64,000 bases of DNA from the NCBI GenBank assembly GCA_026260175.1, contig JAKCWW010000227.1, positions 50,448 through 114,447 of the forward strand, written 5' to 3'. The notes beneath the pieces were generated by a model, which saw only the letters and a program-made list of their open reading frames with translations, searched no databases and was not told where the DNA came from. The DNA is from Reticulitermes lucifugus. Taxonomy: Eukaryota; Arthropoda; Insecta; Blattodea; Rhinotermitidae. Shown here piece by piece: positions 55,834-64,000 of this stretch (position 1 is its first letter; every line of letters begins with the position of its first letter). Both the position numbers and the translations under genes were made by a program.

Positions 55834-56254
55834 TAGAACAGAAAATGTACGGAATGAATAATATTAACTTTACATCAAAATACTATTGTCTATTTCTTGG
55901 TATTGATATTGTATTCATTTTATTAATGCACCGAATATAGACCATATGAAATTGAAGAAATGTGGTACTATGACCTGAATCAGGAAGGATACCTCTTCAT
56001 TATATTACAGAAATAAACATAAAATACGAATTCAGATTCGTGCTATGACAGCTTTGTGTTTAATTAAGCCCGGCGCAACTTTACTTTTTCTTTAAGTTAT
56101 AAGAGACAAGTGAGACGGAACACCTAACTTCTTGACCATATATCATTCCGCACTCTCATGCTTACAAGGCCCGATTTCTTCTTCCATGAAGCTTGACAGC
56201 AACGAATCATAATTACGCTATGAAACAGGGTGGAGTGGGCAGCTGTAGACGTTT
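55834..56254. other. gene-free stretch
   Basis: Nothing recognised. Confidence 0.4.
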
Positions 56255-56360
56255 GTTTTTCACTTAGTTCCGGTTGGGTCACGTGCACAAGGTTTAAACT
56301 GCAAGTGCTGCCACGTTGTAGCAGAGCAAGTCCCAGTTCGAATCCCGGACTTGTCATCTT
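56255..56360 (+). repeat. tRNA-like SINE head fragment
   Basis: CAGTTCGAATCCCGGACTTG at 56333-56352 is a good B box. Upstream ACTGCAAGTGCTGCCACG replaces a normal A box, so only part of the head is recognisable. Confidence 0.4.
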
Positions 56361-56715
56361 AAGATCATTCGTAATTTAATGTTTTCATGGCACTCAGTGT
56401 TATACGGATATGTGCCACCGACTGGCCGAGCATAAGTTTCGTGTCTGTGGTGAACTGTTCTCAGTTAACAGAAGGGCGGTTTGTTTCAAAGGGGTTTATC
56501 CAACTATTTTAAGTTTTATAAGTGGTGTTTGGGCATACTGGTTTACAGTCATATTTCGCTGATTGACAGCTGTAAGACGTATTTCGTGTGGGATGTGCCA
56601 CTCGGCCGAACCCCGAAAGAAGGTAGCTCGAAGCTAGGTATGTGCGTTAAAACTGGAAAATGGGTTCTCGAGTCAGCCTGACCAACAAGATTTAAACAGT
56701 CGTACACAATGTGCA
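56361..56715. other. gene-free stretch
   Basis: Nothing recognised. Confidence 0.4.
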
Positions 56716-56780
56716 CAGTAGGATAAAGTAGACTACATGTTTCGACTTATTAAGCCATCATTAGGCTCTTATTAAGAACT
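56716..56780 (-). repeat. single GAAACATGT-motif arm
   Basis: Reverse complement CCTAATGATGGCTTAATAAG followed by TCGAAACATGTAGTCTACTT. The core has a G5-to-A change relative to CTGATGA. No inverted partner nearby. Confidence 0.5.
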
Positions 56781-57105
56781 ATAGAAAACACTTAGCACTG
56801 CAATCGGTACGAGATCTCCACCTTTACATGTAATAATACTTTATAAATGTATCTAAAAATGTTTAAAGGGGGTTTTTAATACAAAATGCCTTTATATATA
56901 TATATAAAATAAACCTTCACAAACTCTATATCCAACTGGGTCACAAGAGTGGAAAGCACCTTGCTGCATATAACAGTAAACGAAGCATATTCCACTGTTT
57001 CATACATAGCCAGCAGTTTCGGAATCAGAATTACGTGTTGCAGATTTAAACACTTATAAAAAACTGAATCGGATGAATTTAATGAGCGTGAATCAGTAAT
57101 GTTTT
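56781..57105. other. gene-free stretch
   Basis: A (TA)n run lies at 56893-56906. Nothing else recognised. Confidence 0.4.
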
Positions 57106-57354
57106 TTTCTCATGGCTCGACAGCCCTGGTAGTCCTAAATGTCCACTATGAGTTCCTCGATCACACTCAGACACACCACACTCGGTAGGAATCCTCTAGA
57201 CGAGTGATCGGCCCGCCGCAGAAACCTCTATTTGACAACACACAGCACTCACAAGACACAGACATCCATGCCCCAGCGGAATTCGAACCCGCAATCCCAG
57301 CAGGCGAACGGCCGTAAACCCACGCCTTAGACCGCGCGGCCACTGGGATAGGCA
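57106..57354 (-). repeat. SINE-1, full length
   Basis: Reversed family: TCATGGCTCGACAGCCCTGG at the 3' end, ACACACCACACTCGGTAGGA, GGAATTCGAACCCGCAATCC (B box) and GACCGCGCGGCCACTGGGAT (A box). Confidence 0.9.
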
Positions 57355-57769
57355 GTGCTTGTATTTACATGAGAAATAACTAATGATTATTGAATCAAGG
57401 GATTCATTAATTTCCTGCGCGAATTTGTCACTTTAGAGTCTGGTTTGTGCTACTAATCAAACTGATAACAAAAATTCTTTTAGAAGCAAATTGCTTATTG
57501 TGAATGTGAACTGATTAGCACAATTGACTGAGTGCGTGTACTGATCAATACCGAAGAATATGTTGGAACAACTCCACATTTGAGTTGTGATTAACGACCT
57601 GTCTTACCACCTGTCGACACACCTTTCATGAACACCAATCTGAAATTCCCCTGAGTAGTGTTTAGCTAGCCATCATACAAATCCCAACATTTATCATCCA
57701 TTGCAATTAATGTAGAAATTCCTACTAGTGGTCATCATTACATCAACTACTCACCCGGATATCCCTTAG
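57355..57769. other. gene-free stretch
   Basis: Nothing recognised. Confidence 0.4.
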
Positions 57770-58025
57770 CTTATCTGGAAAATGTGAGTGCTCTGACTGC
57801 TCGAGACAGGAAGTTTTCGTGAGTCTGCCAGGCGAAGACTGAATATTTTTTAAGAACGCTTTCCTCAAACCTCAACTGTGAATGGCTTTTGTTTTTTAAG
57901 CCAAGGTCAGCTTCATTATAAATGGAACTGAATGTAGAGTTCGACATGTAGTGACGACATGTAGTTTGATGAAGTGGTACCAACGTTTTGTATGACACCG
58001 CCGTTAGAACTTCAAATTTCACATT
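57770..58025 (-). repeat. FB-1-related repeat, reversed
   Basis: On the minus strand the frame begins MKFEVLTAVSYKTL, the FB-1 head string, then departs from the family (HQTTCRHYMSNSTFSS). Only the head is certain. Confidence 0.55.
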
Positions 58026-58734
58026 ATGGATTTTGTCTAACTTTACAGTTTGTTTGGAACTTACTTCTGTTTTGAGATTTACAAGGCGGGAGTACCAAGA
58101 GTCCGGTCTTGTGGTATGTGAAGCGATGTAGTTTTGTAGATATACAGCAACATTCTGAGAAATCTGCTGCCTTCACCGTCAAAGTAGGGAGGTCATGCAC
58201 TGACACTGCCTGCACTGCAGTCGGCCTCATCAGCCGAACCAGATAGGAGACAACTTTATAGAAAGAGACGTGTGTGTCTCGCTGCAAACCGCAATGCGAA
58301 AGGAGCCCGAACAAGGCTTGATACCAGAGAGGATGGCTGAGGAAGTCGATGTCGATGGAGGCAGCGTGGCTTACTCTTCCACTCTGATGACTGAGGCATC
58401 AGGTTCCTTCGAAACATTGGTGCGCATCTCTTAAGACACAAGTCGATAATTTTTGTTTCCACTACCAGATGACAGAGCGAAGTAAGAATTCATATTTATT
58501 TTCTTTCCTTGGGACTTCTATTGTTTAACTCTAAACTAGCTTTTTCAGTGAGCTTAGAGAAATAGGATTTATTACCTTATTCTCTCACCTGATAATGGAA
58601 AGAGAAGTGGTTTTCGAAACGACACGTTATACCTCCAGTGTCAACAATCGCCTCTTTGAAGTCCAAAAAAGAACACCATGAAATAACTTTTTGTTTAATC
58701 CTCCCCGATATTTGAAAGAGCATTGTTCTATTTT
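58026..58734. other. gene-free stretch
   Basis: CAGGTTCCTTCGAAACATTG near 58399 resembles the FB-1 spacer. ACCTGATAATGGAAAGAGAA..TTTTCGAAACGAC at 58588-58623 resembles the hammerhead-like motif with a core change (CTGATAA). Confidence 0.4.
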
Positions 58735-58950
58735 AAGTTTTCCAGGCTTTGCCCGTATGTCCGTTTGATATGAGTATTATTGATTGAGTATGGAAAAAGT
58801 GTGGAATGACATTGATGGGGAAAACCGAGGTAATCGGAGAAAAGCCTGTCCCAGGGCCACTTTGTCCTCCGCCATTTTCAGAGGGGCTGGCCAGGGATTG
58901 AACAAGGGCCTTCGCAGTGAGAGGCCGGTGACTAACCACCTTAGCCTTAA
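58735..58950 (-). repeat. SINE-4, reversed
   Basis: Reverse complement: GGCTAAGGTGGTTAGTCACC, GGCCTCTCACTGCGAAGGCC, CTTGTTCAATCCCTGGCC (B-box position), then TTTTCTCCGATTACCTCGGT. The tRNA-like head is better preserved than at 38930. Confidence 0.8.
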
Positions 58951-59354
58951 AGTCTAAAGTTAATCTAAATTCTATATAAAAATTAAGTTCCTGCCTCTCA
59001 GAGAGCAGCCTGTTGTCTCAATTTTACACACCAACCAGCTAATTTTGTTCAGGGAAATCGTTGTTTACTGTGAGAATTATATGTACGAAACACATAAATG
59101 TACTACGTGGACAAAATTAAAGTTCTAGAGTGCTGAATCTGGTGGTACATATTACCACCACTAAAAAGGGAGAAATATTGGTATGTTCCATCTTCAGTCA
59201 CCTCCAGATTTAACGCTCGTGACAGGCCTCCTCTCACTGCAAAACTTTGTCATGGCCTTCATGTACCTATAATTGATATAAAGGGATTCAAACGTAACGT
59301 ACTGTCGTGATGGTGTTAACTTTGCGATGAAAGAGCGGTTATCTTTCGTTGCAG
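58951..59354 (+). other. Ddr intron, 3' part (inferred)
   Basis: No repeat recognised. It ends in GCGGTTATCTTTCGTTGCAG, a usable polypyrimidine tract and acceptor. Confidence 0.5.
59351..59354 (+). promoter_or_regulatory. splice acceptor of the Ddr exon
   Basis: GCAG preceded by TTATCTTTCGTT. The coding similarity begins directly after it. Confidence 0.75.
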
Positions 59355-59592
59355 GTTGCGTCATGATAAGAACGGAGGCGCATGGTGCCCAAAGCATATG
59401 GTGACACGAGAGGCTCTGGAATACCTGGAAGTGAATCTGCACACAATGCATGTTGTGGTTGCTGTCCAGACCCAGGGACGGTTTGGGAACGGCATGGGTC
59501 AGGAGTACGCTGAGGTGTATATGCTGGAGTACTGGCGTCCTAGTTTCAACAGCAATATGTGGGCTCGGTGGAAGGATCGCAGTGGCAAACAG
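59355..59592 (+). CDS. Ddr: discoidin domain receptor, internal exon (discoidin domain)
   Basis: The exon encodes 79 full codons preceded by the last base of a split codon, so the upstream intron is phase 2 and the downstream one phase 0. The product matches the middle of the discoidin (F5/8 type C) domain of discoidin domain receptor tyrosine kinases, the collagen-binding extracellular module at the N-terminus of these single-pass membrane receptors. Diagnostic segments, in order, are NGGAWCPKHMV, EYLEVNLHTMHVV, TQGRFGNGMGQEYAE, YMLEYWRPSF and WARWKDRSGKQ. The Trp-Cys-Pro, TQGR and YxLxYxR(P) positions are conserved in the family. The cysteine of WCPK is one of the domain's disulfide cysteines. 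There are no frameshifts or stops inside the exon, in clear contrast to every other coding trace in the window, and the frame continues into the intron only to a stop at 59653-59655. Exons for the start of the domain, the rest of it, the transmembrane segment and the kinase are not in the window as far as I can see. Confidence 0.9.
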
Positions 59593-59598
59593 GTGAGT
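59593..59598 (+). promoter_or_regulatory. splice donor of the Ddr exon
   Basis: CAG before and GTGAGT after the junction, close to the metazoan donor consensus. Confidence 0.8.
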
Positions 59599-59910
59599 TC
59601 TGGGTTCATTCGCTACATGTCTGAGGAACAAAGGGCGTTTGTATTCCTTGTGTAGTTCTCTGCGATATGATGATTGTTATTTATAAGTATGGAATATGCT
59701 CATTAACATCGTGGTGGAGGGGCCTTTGTTGGAGGCTTAATAATTTGACCCCACTGAGGAAATAAATATATTCTGTAGTTCCACTGAATCGAATTGTTAA
59801 TAGGTATAGGCTTACTTTGTTCAGAAGCTTTTTAGTGAACCCTACCCAGTCACTTGAACCCAGTCCCTCCTTTCATACATAACTTCTATACACTAAGTGA
59901 AGGCTTATTT
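59599..59910 (+). other. Ddr intron (inferred)
   Basis: No recognised repeat or exon. Confidence 0.5.
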
Positions 59911-60143
59911 TTTTAAATGGCTCGACAGCCCCTTGGGGGCCTAGGCCGCCTCATTGTTCGAGGCTTCACTATCACACTTGACACACACCACACTCGGTAC
60001 GACTCCTCTGGACGAGTGACTCAGCTGGCACCTACACTCGCAAGAGACAGACATCCATGCCGTCGGCGGGATTCGAACCCACAATCCCAGTAAGCGAGTA
60101 GCCGCAGACCCATGCCTTAGACCGTGCGGCCACTGGGATCGGC
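59911..60143 (-). repeat. SINE-1 with target duplication, in the Ddr intron
   Basis: Reversed SINE-1 with an internal deletion of about 25 bp between TGACTCAGCTGGC and ACCTACACTCG. It is flanked by AGTGAAGGCTTATTT (59896-59910) and AGTGAAGGCTTTATTT (60144-60159), a target duplication differing by one T. Confidence 0.9.
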
Positions 60144-60159
60144 AGTGAAGGCTTTATTT

Positions 60160-60649
60160 CATGTAATAACCTAACACTCGCTTGTAAAAATAGTTATCTC
60201 CTTAAGTTCTTGGAGAATATAGTTGTCGATATTGACGCCCCTCTAAACCCATACATTAAAAATTTGAAATATATTAAAAGATGTGCGCATCTGACATTTT
60301 GCATCTTATCGTTTTGGTTACAATACAAGTGTTTGGAACCTGGATCTACTTTTCTTATGAGGTGAAGGAATTAAACCTGCTGTGTTGTGTCTATTAGATG
60401 TTGACTGAGTACGAGTACGTTAAGTTATTTTCCCTGATAACATCACCACAGCCAATTTCCGATTTCTTGTGTTTTTAACTGAATCGATACCCCGATAAAG
60501 GGCCAAGTTTAAGAACGTACCTTGGTCGAAAAAAAAACTCAAATTTTAATTGAAATGTATGTTTGGATTATTCGTTTATGACTGTTCAGTACAGGGCCTT
60601 GAAAATTTCTGCTCTGACATTTGTAAAGTATGATATTTTGTTAAGACAG
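60160..60649. other. gene-free stretch (inferred intron)
   Basis: CCCCGATAAAGGGCCAAGTT..CCTTGGTCGAAAA near 60490-60529 is a weak relative of the GAAAC motif. Otherwise empty. Confidence 0.4.
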
Positions 60650-60908
60650 CGTTTACCCTTAGCCTGCCATGAAGGCACAGAGGGGGAGTAGAGGTACAGC
60701 TCCACTCTTTCTTTAACCTCGACACAAGATGGAGGTGGCTGGTTAATGCCACGCCCTGGCCGCTTTACCGCCGGGAATGACCCGGTTCACATAGTATAGG
60801 AGGCTGGGTGGGTCCCAGGGTTGCTCTGGACGGGTGCGGAAAATCTCGTCCCCACCGGGATTCCATCCCCGTACCGTCCAGCTATTCGGACTGAGCTATC
60901 CCGGCCCA
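60650..60908 (-). repeat. SINE-3, full length
   Basis: Reverse complement begins GGGCCGGGATAGCTCAGTCC, with GGGGATGGAATCCCGGTGGG, then the canonical body and CCTTCATGGCAGGCTAAGGG. The B box has lost its TTCGA core (GATGGAATCC). Confidence 0.9.
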
Positions 60909-61820
60909 CAAATGTGACACCTACGAGAAATATATTGATATGGTGTCAGTAACTTACGAGTCAATGCCATGTAACCTGTGACACAGTACAAACACATCTA
61001 CGAGCTAATGAAACAGCGATAATTTTTCATGCCTGTTTACAGAAGTCGATAGTGCAATATTTCTCATAAAATCCTGTGGGAAGCTGAATGTACTTCAGAC
61101 AAGACGAAAAGTATTTTCGAAACCCGTAATTATAATCGTAACACGATGGAATATATTCGTATTTGATATGCTAAAATCCGCCACTGTGTACCAAAGACAG
61201 TAGGAGGCATATCCCCCGGGGTGCATAGCTTGGCAAACACAATCAACGGCGATGTCAGGCAGGAATATTTACGGGCGAGGTGGAGTAAATCACGCCCCCT
61301 CCCCCCTCAATGCACCGCACTACTGTGGGTTTAGATAATGACGTAGGAGTTTTCTTCCTCCTCCTGAACCTCATAGAAATGAGACTGCTTTAAAAACTTG
61401 CCTTCATTTTACTATGCTAACTTCTTACCAGTTATGTAATCCGGTTAACTTAACAATTATAGGAGATCAGTACGTAAACTGTAGCACTTTAGCTATTACA
61501 TCTTTGGAATGAGGAAGATAACGCACGGATAAACACGAGTAATGGAGTACAAAATTGGGCTGAAATATTTAAGTATGATGAGGCTGGACAATTCCTACAC
61601 TCCAGCACCCTTACATTTCGAAACGTTACACAGAGCTTCGGACACTGACGTCACATGGCTCAGAACAGGGACTAATGGCGGACTGTCTTTTACGCGGTCA
61701 TAAACTTAGGGTCAAATAAAAGGTGGGGCATTTCTTGATCGGACAACATTCCAATTGCTGTTTGCCTTCATGGCCTCGTATTTTTGTATCATGGTGTCCT
61801 TACCTTCAGTTAGTATAAAG
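60909..61820. other. gene-free stretch (inferred intron)
   Basis: A C/T-rich block at 61291-61312. Nothing recognised. Confidence 0.4.
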
Positions 61821-62292
61821 CGGTTGTCCATAAATGACTGACACGATTTTGGCGTAAAACTGACCCCACCCCCTCTTATCACAATTCGTCACAAAAGTCT
61901 TCCCCCATTCTATAATGACGTCACAAAGTTTTTACCCCTCCCCAAGCCACAAGAAAATGAATTGTGTATTGAAAGTAGTTGCTGCTGTTTAAAGCCCAAA
62001 AACACCAGTCCGTACTATTTTACTAATGCAGGACATCGTAGAAACAGTGTGCACAATTTAGGCCTACTGGAAACAGTTACGACAGGCCGCTTTCTACCCA
62101 GTCATCAATAGCAGGCGAATTGCCTAACGAATGTGAGAAGTGTAGCCAGCTCTGCACAGAATAATACTGGTTACATAAAGACTTCCTGTGACGTCACAAT
62201 ATTTCTAACCCCCCCCTCCCCCCTTGTCACACGTCGTCACTAATTTCTAAACCGCCTTCCCCCTCTGAGCGTGACGTCATTTTTGGACGACC
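61821..62292. mobile_element. DNA element with GGTYGTCCA-type inverted ends
   Basis: Left end CGGTTGTCCATAAATGACTG and right end GTCATTTTTGGACGACCC are imperfect inverted repeats, and C-rich GTCAC/GACGTCAC phrases recur inside both halves (TAATGACGTCACAAAG, CTGTGACGTCACAATA). No open frame. Non-autonomous; the superfamily is not assigned. Confidence 0.65.
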
Positions 62293-62309
62293 CAAAAGTT
62301 ATTCCTATG

Positions 62310-62485
62310 CGCGACAAGAAGGCATTTGGGGAAATGGAAGCATAGCTCAACTCGCTCTTTAATCTGGGCTTTAGACGTAGGTGAGTGGTCACCTTCACGC
62401 NNNNNNNNNNNNNNNNNNNNNNNNNNNNNNNGACGGGGTAAGAACCGTTCAATTATCCATTCTGTTTGAGACTGAGTAGGCCCCA
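62310..62485 (-). repeat. SINE-3 copy with assembly gap
   Basis: GAAGGCATTTGGGGAAATGG, CGTAGGTGAGTGGTCACCTT and AGACTGAGTAGGCCCCACAG are reversed family blocks on both sides of the N run. Confidence 0.65.
62401..62431. other. assembly gap (31 N)
   Basis: Run of N falling where the C/G-rich GGTAAAGCGG block of SINE-3 would be. Confidence 0.99.
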
Positions 62486-63047
62486 CAGTCGGTGCGGTTG
62501 CTTTGGAGGAGTTAACAACCTCTTTTTCTGCGGAGAATAGAAAAACGTGTTTCCTCGGTTGCCCACCCCCTAGCTTAGTCCCTATGCCAACTAAGTTGTC
62601 CCTGTTTCCCTTTAACTTCAAGTCGTTTATTATTTGGTTGTGACTTGTTATGTGTTAGATATGAGTCGCTTGTTTTTAAAAACTGTGGAAGAGGTCCGCA
62701 GAAGGGCTCAATGTGACCAAGGAGTCCCGAGCTGACGACCCCTGGTTTATTCGGAGCGTTGTGTGTACTGATAATTTTCCTGGAATCACTTGCCCTCTTG
62801 AAGGAGGACGAAATAAGAACCTATTTGCTGTGAGGGAGAAACGTCGCTGTTAAGGCTCAATCACACAAGATACTATGTTATTTGGAAAACTTCATTCATG
62901 AGCCCTAACACCCTCTCCGTCTCCAGTTTATTTTGAAACCCTGACGGAAACGGTCTACGTAGAAACTATGGACGTAGAGAGGAGAATTGTGTGACGAAGT
63001 GGAACTGGGCTCATGTGGCTTACGATCATTGGTATGTTCCTGTTGAT
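62486..63047. other. gene-free stretch (inferred intron)
   Basis: Nothing recognised. Confidence 0.4.
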
Positions 63048-63121
63048 CATCACCGTCATCATCATCATCATCTTCTTCTTCTTCATTGTTGTTATCATCA
63101 TCATTGTCATCATCATCATGT
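63048..63121 (-). repeat. (ATC)n/(TTC)n microsatellite, LINE-B 3' tail
   Basis: Trinucleotide run abutting the reversed 3' end of LINE-B. On the element strand it is an (ATG)n-type tail. Confidence 0.85.
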
Positions 63122-63700
63122 AGTCTGTCTTACGACAGGTCCATAACCTCTTTCAAAACGAGTTCTCCACAGAGCACGATCCAGTGCTTCGTCTTTCAAT
63201 TTATAGTATCCTCGTTTCCTTAAAGCCATCTAGTAACTGCTTACGTCTTCTTCCTCGTCTTCCCTTCACTGCTATCCTTCCTTCTCTCTTTCCTTCAATA
63301 TCGTGTTTTATAAGGCAGTTTCTATGCAAGATGTACCCAATCCAGTTAGCCTTGTTTTTATTGTATGCAGGATATCCCTGTCCTCCATGATACTATGTAA
63401 TACTTTTTCATTTTTCACATGCTCAGTCCAGCTGTTCTTCTCCATCCTTCTACAGTACCATATTTCAAAACTTTCTAGGTATTTGTGATACTGTCCGAAG
63501 TTTCCAGGTTTCAGCACCATACAAAGGTATGCTCCAAATGTAGCACTTTACTAGTTTTTTCCTTAAATTTAAGTCCAATTTCCTGATGAAGAGAGTCTTC
63601 CTCTTGTTGATGCTGCTTTTGCCATGACAGTCCTGGATTCAATTTCAGGTGTACATCTTACATCGTCTGTTATCACTCCTGTTAATACGGTAATCAAATT
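63122..63700 (-). mobile_element. LINE-B non-LTR retrotransposon, 3' end of ORF2
   Basis: Minus-strand translation, with some shifts, gives SIPLYGAETWKLR at 63540-63500 (canonical YGAETW), ILHTIKTRLTGLG and KANWIGYILHRNCLIKH near 63350-63310, then IEGKREKEGRIAVKGRRGRR followed by RKQLLDGFKET, and ends about 63122. Better preserved than the copy at 11560. The catalytic polymerase domain is missing on the right. Confidence 0.85.
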
Positions 63701-64000
63701 AGGCTTCCATAAAACTAGCGAATTTCTTTACCAACTGAGCGACTAGCATCTTATTAAGAACTCCCTTCGATGGGAGGACGTAATTATGTAGTGAACCTTA
63801 CAGTTATGTGACCCATAGTTCATGGCACGACATTCAAAATTGTTCACGAAATTATGTCCCTTTCACGGAACTATGTAGGTTCATTCGAGAGCTTTGTGTC
63901 GTGTAATAAATACATCTCAACAATAAACATGGTAGCATGTTGGAAGGGCCGTTCTGAGACAGGTGTCTTCAAGTCTCTCTCTAATTGTTCTTAGGAGGAA
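63701..64000. other. gene-free stretch to the window end
   Basis: Nothing recognised. Confidence 0.4.

Noticed and set aside
1-64000. CRISPR arrays, bacterial operons, riboswitches
   Set aside because: Sequence character is animal nuclear DNA; the only regular array is the 30-bp minisatellite, which has no spacers.

Overview
This window looks like nuclear DNA of a large-genome insect, most likely a cockroach or other blattodean. Several things point that way. It is AT-rich and almost free of long open frames. It is packed with diverged tRNA-derived SINEs, LINE 3' ends and fold-back elements. Several repeats encode peptide strings that I associate with cockroach and termite gene-prediction artefacts: the FEVLTAV fold-back family, the FEKIWKE element, and the PGPPEYEAG-type SINE head. 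The species is an inference. Two short runs of N (32053-32098 and 62401-62431) show that it is part of an assembled scaffold.

Only one piece of host protein-coding sequence is convincing. It is a 238-bp exon at 59355-59592 (+), flanked by a good acceptor and a GTGAGT donor, that encodes the middle of the discoidin (F5/8 type C) domain of a discoidin domain receptor tyrosine kinase (Ddr). The exon enters in the middle of a codon and ends on a codon boundary, so other exons must lie outside the recognisable part of the window. If the gene model is right, much of the remaining sequence is Ddr intron, and the 4.4 kb downstream shows no further exon.

The rest is transposon-derived. At 0-10 kb: a pogo/Tigger remnant with matching ends, two LINE tails, SINEs, a 26-bp-arm hairpin and an inverted-repeat element. 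At 10-24 kb: a second LINE type, fold-back copies and long unassignable AT-rich stretches. At 24-36 kb: SINEs of five types, GGCGCG-ended elements, a gag-like frame next to an assembly gap, and the longest LINE tail. At 37 kb: a palindromic Tc1/mariner derivative with perfect 24-bp ends and TA duplications. At 39-49 kb: a SINE with a perfect 12-bp target duplication, two large fold-back elements with roughly 200-bp arms, a decayed mariner transposase, and a LINE interrupted by a GGCGCG element. At 50.5-51.5 kb: a 30-bp minisatellite with roughly 120-bp higher-order periodicity. At 54.6-55.8 kb: a Penelope-like element 3' end (GIY-YIG endonuclease) followed by a fold-back element. At 57-64 kb: SINEs, the Ddr exon, a terminal-inverted-repeat element and a LINE tail.

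The observation I would follow first is a recurrent RNA-like motif: CTGANGA, one T, a stem-loop, then GAAAC-AT-GT(A/T). It occurs in the Penelope 3' region and, in both orientations, in the arms of many of the fold-back elements. It fits a minimal type I hammerhead ribozyme, including 2 to 5 base pairs of stem I in the best copies. Family labels used below (SINE-1 to SINE-6, LINE-A, LINE-B, FB-1) are local to this annotation.
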